Positions 31,110 through 36,512 of a stretch of 36,512 bases of DNA are shown here, piece after piece. The notes beneath the pieces are model-generated. The model searched no databases. It worked only from the letters and a program-made list of their open reading frames with translations, and was not told where the DNA came from. Every line of letters begins with the position of its first letter. The stretch's first letter is position 1. Source of the stretch: Fimenecus sp964527585 (GTDB lineage: Bacteria > Bacillota > Clostridia > Oscillospirales > Acutalibacteraceae); assembly GCA_964527585.1 (NCBI GenBank), contig CAZGPE010000014.1:1-36512 (forward strand), given 5' to 3'. Made by a program: the position numbers and the translations under genes.

Positions 31110-31523
31110 ATGTGGTTTATATTTGCACTGCTTTCTGCGGTTTTTGCGGCACTGACTTCTATTCTCGCAAAAATCGGAATTGACGGAGTTGACTCTAATC
31201 TTGCAACGGCAATAAGAACGGTTGTTGTCGTGTTTATGGCGTGGGTAATGGTTTTTATCACCCATGCGCAAGGCGGACTCGGTGAAATCAACCGAAAAAG
31301 TTGGATATTTTTAATCTTATCCGGACTTGCGACCGGCGCATCATGGCTTTGTTACTATAAAGCGCTTCAAATCGGAGAAGCTTCAAAAGTCGTTCCCGTC
31401 GATAAACTCAGTGTTGTAATCACGCTTGTTTTGGCTTTCGTTTTTTTACACGAAAAATTCACCGCAAAGTCGCTGATAGGCTGCATCTTTATTGCCTTAG
31501 GTACTTTGATTATGGTAATTTAA
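31110..31523 (+). CDS. Half-size EamA (DMT) membrane protein
   Basis: A 137-residue protein with a single EamA repeat of about five helices, for example FALLSAVFAALTSILAKIGIDGVDSNLATAIRT and SWLCYYKALQIGEASKVVPVDKLS. Standard EamA transporters have two repeats in about 300 residues. The single-repeat form (COG2510-like) is known and is thought to dimerise. The gene is intact with AAGGTGA as ribosome site, so it is not a truncated relic. It shares a transcript with the ABM gene 19 bases downstream. Substrate unknown. Confidence 0.88.
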   Translation: MWFIFALLSAVFAALTSILAKIGIDGVDSNLATAIRTVVVVFMAWVMVFITHAQGGLGEINRKSWIFLILSGLATGASWLCYYKALQIGEASKVVPVDKLSVVITLVLAFVFLHEKFTAKSLIGCIFIALGTLIMVI

Positions 31524-31542
31524 CACTTAGGAGAAAATCTGT

Positions 31543-31875
31543 ATGGCAATAACGGTAAATTTATATTATACAGGTTCAAACGGCAGTGCGAAAAAATTCG
31601 TTGAAGAAATGGTTTCAAGCGGAACCGTTAAAAAGATACGGGAAGAAAAAGGTAATTTGAAATATACCTATTTTATTCAAGCCGATGATCCCGAAACGGT
31701 TTTACTCATCGACAGTTGGGACTCCCAACAGGCACTTGATATGCATCATACTTCGGAAATGATGCAAACCGTCATTCGTTTGAGAGAAAAATACGATTTG
31801 CATATGCGTATTGAACGCTACATTTCCGATGACGGAAATATTCCTCAAAAAGATGCTCGGTTCATAAGAAAATAA
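31543..31875 (+). CDS. Antibiotic biosynthesis monooxygenase (ABM) domain protein
   Basis: A 110-residue cytoplasmic protein with the ferredoxin-like ABM fold. The pattern runs from a first strand ITVNLYYT through a helix, NLKYTYFIQADDPETVLLIDSWDSQQALDMHHTSEMM and a final MRIERYI strand. Many such small proteins act on quinones or are of unknown use in anaerobes. TAGGAG is the ribosome site. It is coupled to the half-size EamA gene and ends in a strong terminator. Confidence 0.85.
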   Translation: MAITVNLYYTGSNGSAKKFVEEMVSSGTVKKIREEKGNLKYTYFIQADDPETVLLIDSWDSQQALDMHHTSEMMQTVIRLREKYDLHMRIERYISDDGNIPQKDARFIRK

Positions 31876-31879
31876 TAAT

Positions 31880-31907
31880 AAACGCCTAACTCAAAAAGTT
31901 AGGCGTT
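31880..31907 (+). terminator. Terminator between convergent units
   Basis: AACGCCTAACT pairs with AGTTAGGCGTT around a 5-base loop, flanked by A- and T-runs. It can serve both the ABM gene and the leftward ABC operon. Confidence 0.85.
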
Positions 31908-31920
31908 TTGTTTTATTGTT

Positions 31921-32577
31921 TTATTCTTTAACCTTTACAAGTTTAATTTCTCCGAGTATCAGCCCCGCTGTTCCTATGAGCGCCAATGCCGGCCAGTACA
32001 GTGTTTCTTTTACTTTTTCAAAATTATATGTTGCGAAATTAAATACCGACTTTTCCAAGCTGATCATTAAAAAAACTACATAAACCAACACCGCAAGCAA
32101 GGTAATCGCCGTTGATTTTGTAAAGGAATGAATTAAATAAGCAACTCCGAAAAGCATAAAACAAGCACAAATGCATTTCAGATATTCCTCAAACATACAG
32201 TCGTAGTATTTTTGAAAATACACAAAATACACACCGCTTATTATCACGGTAACGGTAAATGCCGCTAAGCAAAGCGGAATACGGTAAATCGACATATAAA
32301 TATTTAACAGTTCCTTGCAATCGGTCTCCGTATAATAGCTTAAAAACATCATCGGTAAAAGAACACTTGAAAACGGAATAATTCGCCTTATGCTTTGTAT
32401 GAGCGGCGTAAAAAAGTCCTCGGTAAAGCCTAAAACTTTGTAATTAAAATACAGCATAAGCGGAAGCAATGCAAACAGAAGTGCCAAAACAAACAAAATC
32501 ATCGGGATTACGGATTTAAGAGACAGTGAAAAGAGTCTCCCGAATCCGCTGCGTCTTAAATGCCTTTTATTAAGCAT
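31921..32577 (-). CDS. Membrane subunit of the ABC cassette, unknown family
   Basis: A 218-residue membrane protein with about six hydrophobic segments (for example VIPMILFVLALLFALLPLML, IPLCLAAFTVTVIISGVYFV and YWPALALIGTAGLILG) and a basic N-terminus. No family was recognised. Its start overlaps the end of the ABC ATPase gene by 22 bases, so it is surely part of the same complex or operon, most likely a small ABC-2 type permease. Confidence 0.75.
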   Translation of the reverse strand: MLNKRHLRRSGFGRLFSLSLKSVIPMILFVLALLFALLPLMLYFNYKVLGFTEDFFTPLIQSIRRIIPFSSVLLPMMFLSYYTETDCKELLNIYMSIYRIPLCLAAFTVTVIISGVYFVYFQKYYDCMFEEYLKCICACFMLFGVAYLIHSFTKSTAITLLAVLVYVVFLMISLEKSVFNFATYNFEKVKETLYWPALALIGTAGLILGEIKLVKVKE

Positions 32578-33407
32578 AAATATCCGTCCTCAACACTCGG
32601 TTCAATTTCCTCGCCGTTAATTTTCGACGCTGAAATAACCTTAACATATTCTTTTCCGTTGCGTTCGTAAACCCTTTGGATTTCAAGGTTATCGGGCTGT
32701 TTTCCGTTTTCGTACTCGAAAACCTTTCCTTTTGCGAACTCTGAAATTTCGTTTCTTGAACTTGATGTTAAAATCTCGCCGTTTTTCATTATTATAATTT
32801 TATCGCATACCGCTTCGACATCTTCGATAATATGGGTCGACAAAATAACCGTTGATGTTTTTCCGATGCTTTTAATAATATTCTTAAACCGTAATCTCTC
32901 CTCGACATCAAGGCCGACTGTCGGTTCATCAAGTATTATAAGTTCGGGCTTTCCGAGAATTGCCTGAGCGATCCCAGCCCGTCTTTTCATACCGCCGGAA
33001 AGTGCTTTAACCTTGCAGTCTTTTTGCTCTTCGAGATTTACGGTTTTAAGCGCCGACATAACTTCCGAATTTAATTCGTTTTTCGCAATTCCTTTCATTG
33101 ATGCGAAATATTGCATCATTTCGTAAAGCTTCAGTTCCTTAAACATATCAAACTGTTGCGGAAGATAACCGATTTTGCAAATTAACTCTTGGTTGTTTTT
33201 CAGGCTTTGTGAATTAAAAAGAATTTCTCCTTTATACTTATACAGTCCCATTATACAACGCAGCATCGTTGTTTTTCCGCTTCCGTTGGGACCGAGAAGA
33301 CCGTATACACCTTTTTCAAAAGAGAGATTTACTTTGTTTACCGCCTTAATTCTTTTCAGATTGCTTTTACTTATAAAAGCTTTATACAAATCTCTAATTT
33401 CAATCAT
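32556..33407 (-). CDS. ABC transporter ATP-binding protein
   Basis: A 283-residue nucleotide-binding subunit. Walker A is GPNGSGKTT (about 38-46), Q-loop LPQQF, signature LSGGMKRR, Walker B LIILDEPT, D-loop GLD and the switch His in STHI. The C-terminal 70 residues are an accessory tail common in exporters of the CcmA/NatA type. I chose ATG at 33407 because AGGAG lies about 9 bases upstream; the longer frame starts inside the permease. It overlaps the permease gene by 8 bases. Confidence 0.92.
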   Translation of the reverse strand: MIEIRDLYKAFISKSNLKRIKAVNKVNLSFEKGVYGLLGPNGSGKTTMLRCIMGLYKYKGEILFNSQSLKNNQELICKIGYLPQQFDMFKELKLYEMMQYFASMKGIAKNELNSEVMSALKTVNLEEQKDCKVKALSGGMKRRAGIAQAILGKPELIILDEPTVGLDVEERLRFKNIIKSIGKTSTVILSTHIIEDVEAVCDKIIIMKNGEILTSSSRNEISEFAKGKVFEYENGKQPDNLEIQRVYERNGKEYVKVISASKINGEEIEPSVEDGYLCLIKGI

Positions 33408-35178
33408 AACTAAACCACTCCTGAACATTGACATTGTATCGGCTTTCGATTTCTTCCTGTGTGAATTCATACAGCACTTTCAAATATATAGAGTAAACCG
33501 TATCGTGAGCGACAAAATCCCTTTCTCCGTGTTGCTGATATAAAAACGGCTGATAAACTATACATCCGCCGTCGGAAACCAGTCCCGCATTTTTCATCGC
33601 ATCGACGATTTTCGAGAATTCGGAATAACTTTCCGATTTTGCGAGTTCTTCGGGAGTTTGGTAACTGCGAAACTGCGTAAAATATGTAGTAATCGGATAG
33701 ATAACTTTAACCGAGTTTATCTCAATCTCATCAATCAAATCCGAACAAAACAGTCCGACTGAATATGCTGTGCCGGAAAATTTATTTTTTTCTGTTTTAT
33801 CAAGCGTTGAAATAAATGATTTCGAAGCATTTACCGTAACATCAAAATCAACCTTATAATCGTTGCTCATATCCTTAAATGCCGGTCCCATTGCAAATTG
33901 ATTTTGCACCTGTTTTTTTCCCGCAATCGGATAGTATGCGAAATATCCCGGTAAAAAAGTATAACTTCTGTTTGAAACAAACCTATATGAATATCCTTTA
34001 TAATTAAATGTAAGAGATGTATTCCCTTCCGGACTTTTAACGGTAACATAATTTCCGTTTCTGTTAAAGTCGACTTTATTTCCGTTTTTATCGGTTATGT
34101 TTTTGATTTCATATAGATGCCAAAGTGTAAAATCCATTTCTTTTTCGGGCTGTGCGTCAAAATTAACTTTAACTTCGGCTTTCAAAGAGGATTTAATGTC
34201 AAAAATCATTTCATAGGAATTTACGGTAAAATCCGCTTCCTTTGATGCCGAATTTCCGAAATTTTGAATTTCGGCATTATAAGAACTCTCCGAATGATCT
34301 TGAATCGGTATGTAACGGGATTTCGGAGTGAAATACACGGCACACATTAACACGCACAACACCAAACTTGTGCATTTAAGAGCGGTATTTTTGAAATCGT
34401 GTTCCTTTTTTTGAACAATAACCAAAAACAAAAATACCGATAGACAAATTAAGAGAATAACATTTTCTGTTCTGTCAATCGCAACATTTCTTCCGAACCA
34501 TGTAGACGGAACTCTCTGAATATCTTGAGGGAAAATCGAAAAAATTTCAATTATCTTAAAAAGGTATTTTCCGTTTTCAACTTCCGAAATCGTGGGAAGT
34601 TCATCTACTACTTCAATCGCAATTGATAAAAGAACGGTAATAAGCATCATAACATAGGCTGCAACCCTCTTGAAAATTGCCGAGAACAAAATTCCGAAAC
34701 ATATTGCGCAAATGCAGGGCAAAAGGAAATAAACCAATGTTGACTTTAAGTAAAACAGTTCGATTTTCGCCATAAAGGGATATTCATATTTTTTCACAAT
34801 GTAAAAATATCCTATCGAATTGACTATAAAATATACAGTCGAAAGAGCTCCGGCAAGTGCAGAGAGAACCGTAAAAAATCCCCCGTACAGTTTAGCGGTT
34901 GCATTTCTGTAACAAAGAAGTGTTTCGGTTGCTTTTGAGTTTACAATACCTTGGCAAACTTCATAAGTAAAAAACAGAAAAAATACAAACACATATTTAA
35001 CTGTCGTATCCGAATGTGTTAGCGGCGTGAGCACTCCTTGTATTTCTATAGCCAACTGAGTGTTAAGAAAAATACAGTCTCTGATCAAAAAAGCCAAATA
35101 TATAAGAAAAGATACTGACATCGTTATGAGCGAAATGCGATTGCCGAGAATCTTTTTGTAACTTGTTCGCAAAGTCAT
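33400..35178 (-). CDS. ABC-2-like permease with M1-aminopeptidase-like ectodomain
   Basis: A 592-residue protein. Residues 1-285 hold about seven hydrophobic helices of an ABC-2-like permease; the last (267-283) leads into an extracellular domain (285-592). That domain has a beta-rich pattern such as YEMIFDIKSSLKAEVKVNFD, TSLTFNYKGY, YFAYYPIAG and DFDVTVNASKSFIST that resembles the N-terminal beta domain of M1 aminopeptidases. No HExxH zinc site is present, and the protein ends where a catalytic domain would begin. Permease-M1 fusions are known, so this looks like a non-catalytic or truncated version. It follows a secreted-protein gene and precedes the ATPase. Confidence 0.7.
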   Translation of the reverse strand: MTLRTSYKKILGNRISLITMSVSFLIYLAFLIRDCIFLNTQLAIEIQGVLTPLTHSDTTVKYVFVFFLFFTYEVCQGIVNSKATETLLCYRNATAKLYGGFFTVLSALAGALSTVYFIVNSIGYFYIVKKYEYPFMAKIELFYLKSTLVYFLLPCICAICFGILFSAIFKRVAAYVMMLITVLLSIAIEVVDELPTISEVENGKYLFKIIEIFSIFPQDIQRVPSTWFGRNVAIDRTENVILLICLSVFLFLVIVQKKEHDFKNTALKCTSLVLCVLMCAVYFTPKSRYIPIQDHSESSYNAEIQNFGNSASKEADFTVNSYEMIFDIKSSLKAEVKVNFDAQPEKEMDFTLWHLYEIKNITDKNGNKVDFNRNGNYVTVKSPEGNTSLTFNYKGYSYRFVSNRSYTFLPGYFAYYPIAGKKQVQNQFAMGPAFKDMSNDYKVDFDVTVNASKSFISTLDKTEKNKFSGTAYSVGLFCSDLIDEIEINSVKVIYPITTYFTQFRSYQTPEELAKSESYSEFSKIVDAMKNAGLVSDGGCIVYQPFLYQQHGERDFVAHDTVYSIYLKVLYEFTQEEIESRYNVNVQEWFSYD

Positions 35179-35196
35179 AATTTATCCTTTCTACGA

Positions 35197-35229
35197 CACA
35201 AGTAAGGCATTAAAAATGCCTTACTTGTG
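35197..35229 (-). terminator. Strong hairpin between the secreted protein and the permease
   Basis: A perfect 15-base-pair stem (35197-35211 with 35215-35229, loop AAA). No U-tract follows leftward, so it probably protects or splits the mRNA or slows polymerase rather than fully terminating. Confidence 0.6.
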
Positions 35230-35241
35230 CGATAAAATCAT

Positions 35242-35634
35242 TTAGCGGCTTGTTATGGTTCCCGAACCGGTGCAACCTGTTGTTGCAACTCCGTAAGGAT
35301 TTAACTCTAAACGCCAATTTGTGCTGACGGTATAATAATTGGGATCGTTAATCTCATTAAAATTTGTACCGGGTTGCAAAAGAAGTTCATCAGAATCAAT
35401 CCATTTTCCTTTCTCATTTTGCACTTGTGTCTTTATATACAAGGCTCTGCTTGAGGAGGAATTGTTGTGTCCGGAAAATTTAACTTTGTTTGCCGCTATT
35501 GTTCCGGTGTACTTTACACTTTCATTAGAATAAATATTTACGCTTGAACTCGCAGCAAAACTGAAACAAGCACATACAATTAAAACACATAAAACTACTG
35601 ATAAAACCGATAATAATTTTTTTAGTTTTTTCAT
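35242..35634 (-). CDS. Small secreted protein of the ABC cassette
   Basis: A 130-residue protein with a clear signal peptide: basic MKKLKK, a hydrophobic core LLSVLSVVLCVLIVCACF and a likely signal peptidase I site near SFAA-SSS. The mature part of about 100 residues is polar, Ser/Asn-rich and beta-prone, with one cysteine (in TTGCTGS). No family was recognised. The ribosome site is AGAGGAATG. It is first in the operon with the ABC genes, separated by a strong hairpin that could give it higher expression. It may be a secreted factor handled by, or working with, the permease ectodomain. Confidence 0.7.
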   Translation of the reverse strand: MKKLKKLLSVLSVVLCVLIVCACFSFAASSSVNIYSNESVKYTGTIAANKVKFSGHNNSSSSRALYIKTQVQNEKGKWIDSDELLLQPGTNFNEINDPNYYTVSTNWRLELNPYGVATTGCTGSGTITSR

Positions 35635-36257
35635 TTTACATTCCTCTTTTTGTTTAATAAATATTAAATTAAATGTTACATAAACATCGGAAACACCTCA
35701 TTCCCTTAATATATCAACAATATTTGGATTTAATTAGATAATTCAATATAAATTCTATCTTATGTTTCAAGTTTAGCATATATGATTTTTCAAAACAATT
35801 GATAATTTACACAAATTATTCGCATATACTTTGTTCAGGTTGTATATATACAGAGTATTTTTGACTATTCAGTTATTTGTTTGTTTTAATCAAAGTTGTT
35901 GAAAAATTTACACAATTATTCTGCTGAACAAATTAAATTGCGATTAACATTAAATTAAAACACAACATTCAAGTTTATACACTATTGCGTAAAACATAAT
36001 ATGACAATTTCGCTCTACCATTTTTGTTTTCACTTGAAATTAACTTTACAATATGCCGTGAACTGAGAATAACGGTTAAAATTAAGAATTCCGCCCACAT
36101 TCATGAACGGAAATTTTGTATCTATTTAAGAAATATGAAAATGTTTTCAACTTTCTATTCTGTATAAAAAAGGGTTTATTTCATCATAAAAAATATAATT
36201 TTCTTGCATCTGTTTCGCTTTTTTCCAATACTATGTAAGAATTTAAGGAGGAATTCT

Positions 36258-36338
36258 ATAGGCGTTTCTTTTACACTCATAGCAGTTAATGTCAACTTTA
36301 TGCATATTCTTCCGGCATGGAAAATAACGATAAGTTAA
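36258..36338 (+). other. Possible tiny reading frame with AUA at the start position
   Basis: AAGGAGG (36245-36251) is followed 6 bases later by ATA, which opens 26 codons (IGVSFTLIAVNVNFMHILPA and six more) to a stop at 36338. The next in-frame ATG is at 36300. A weak promoter (TTGCAT at 36204, AATACT at 36227) lies upstream and a terminator downstream. It could be a broken small gene or chance. Confidence 0.25.
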
Positions 36339-36358
36339 CAATAAATAATATATAAAAA

Positions 36359-36382
36359 AACCACCCACAAATGTGGATGGTT
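36359..36382 (-). terminator. Terminator of the gene at the right edge
   Basis: AACCACCCAC (36359-36368) pairs with GTGGATGGTT (36373-36382) with one mismatch, loop AAAT; leftward a run of seven T follows. Confidence 0.8.
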
Positions 36383-36408
36383 TCTTGTGTTTGTGTAACG
36401 AAAATCAA

Positions 36409-36512
36409 TTATGATTTAGATTTATTCATATTTTCTTTCGCAGTATTTATTGAAGCGATTAACATCTTTTTGAGTTCAATACACTTATGCTGTATTTCTG
36501 TATTATCACAAT
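36409..36512 (-). CDS. C-terminal end of a leftward gene cut by the window edge
   Basis: The last 34 codons of an open frame run in from the right edge (reading CDNTEIQHKCIELKKMLIAS and then NTAKENMNKSKS) and stop at 36409-36411, with a terminator about 30 bases beyond. The segment is helical and polar. It is too short to assign. The terminator placement supports a real gene. Confidence 0.5.
   Translation of the reverse strand, partial: CDNTEIQHKCIELKKMLIASINTAKENMNKSKS

Larger units (their letters stand above)
35635..36408. other. AT-rich region without an established gene
   Basis: About 770 bases of very AT-rich sequence. It has a direct repeat AATTTACACAA(A)TTATTC at 35804-35821 and 35905-35921, a possible small rightward unit at 36204-36384 and no open frame with a normal start. 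It presumably contains the promoter of the secreted-protein operon. Confidence 0.6.

Noticed and set aside
35560..35634. Lipoprotein signal (VCAC) in the secreted protein
   Set aside because: The -2 residue is Cys and the run continues hydrophobic to an AxA-type site near SFAA, so ordinary signal peptidase I cleavage fits better.
35804..35921. Direct repeat pair as a CRISPR or phage attachment site
   Set aside because: Only two imperfect AT-rich copies about 100 bases apart, no further units, no cas genes or integrase in the window.

Overview
The window looks like a chromosomal segment of a low-GC, anaerobic, probably gut-dwelling member of the Clostridia. Evidence: strong AGGAGG-type ribosome sites, many TTGACA/TATAAT-like promoters, short intrinsic terminators, rubrerythrin, a FeoA-FeoA-FeoB iron system, a Veg-like protein, an agr-type quorum-sensing locus, and what looks like a bile-acid transporter/dehydrogenase pair. 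No rRNA, tRNA, insertion sequence or CRISPR array was seen. The species cannot be named from the sequence alone.

Layout. (1) 1-4260: two paralogous TetR-type regulators flank an operon of a BaiG-like MFS transporter and a 7alpha-hydroxysteroid-dehydrogenase-like SDR. The 494-base gap between the transporter and the second regulator has three hairpins and no gene. (2) 4264-6200: rubrerythrin, a DUF5662-type protein and a TrmO-type tRNA methyltransferase. (3) 6204-9870: a ferrous-iron operon (feoA, feoA, feoB, a 56-residue Cys-rich membrane protein, a heavy-metal-binding protein) with three copies of a palindrome TTAG(C/T)nnnnGCTAA. (4) 9934-14160: polysaccharide export (Wzm/Wzt-type ABC pair plus a two-domain glycosyltransferase). 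(5) 14191-18246: an FAD-dependent dehydrogenase, a membrane protein and an AT-rich type II restriction-modification pair. (6) 18267-19808: a sodium:neurotransmitter-type symporter.

(7) 19822-23312: an agr-like system. A LytTR response regulator and an AgrC-type kinase are read leftward behind an XRE regulator; a 45-residue AgrD-like pro-peptide and AgrB are read rightward. The pro-peptide has no cysteine: threonine or serine sits where ring-closing cysteine is expected. Tandem GTCGCTT repeats lie just upstream of the agrDB promoter and are the likely response-regulator target.

(8) 23316-24890: a Veg-like protein, a conserved 82-residue protein with a long structured leader, and a LemA protein. 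(9) 25059-31907: a run of rightward exporters and small proteins: a fused DMT/ECF-S-like membrane protein, a DUF3574-like protein, two MATE exporters, MntP, a half-size EamA protein and an ABM-type monooxygenase. Three have leaders suggesting transcript-level control: a terminator attenuator before the first MATE, a guanidine-IV (mepA)-like riboswitch before the second, and a yybP-ykoY (manganese) riboswitch before mntP. (10) 31921-35634: a leftward cassette of a small secreted protein, a permease with a large M1-aminopeptidase-like ectodomain lacking a catalytic domain, an ABC ATPase and a small membrane subunit. (11) 35635-36512: an AT-rich, mostly gene-free tail with one possible tiny transcription unit and the end of a leftward gene cut by the window edge.

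The strongest leads are the cysteine-free agr peptide with its divergent wiring, the bile-acid operon with twin regulators, the riboswitch-fronted exporters, the DMT/ECF fusion, and the ABC cassette with an M1-like ectodomain. Family names rest on motif and sequence recognition by eye; no database search was possible.
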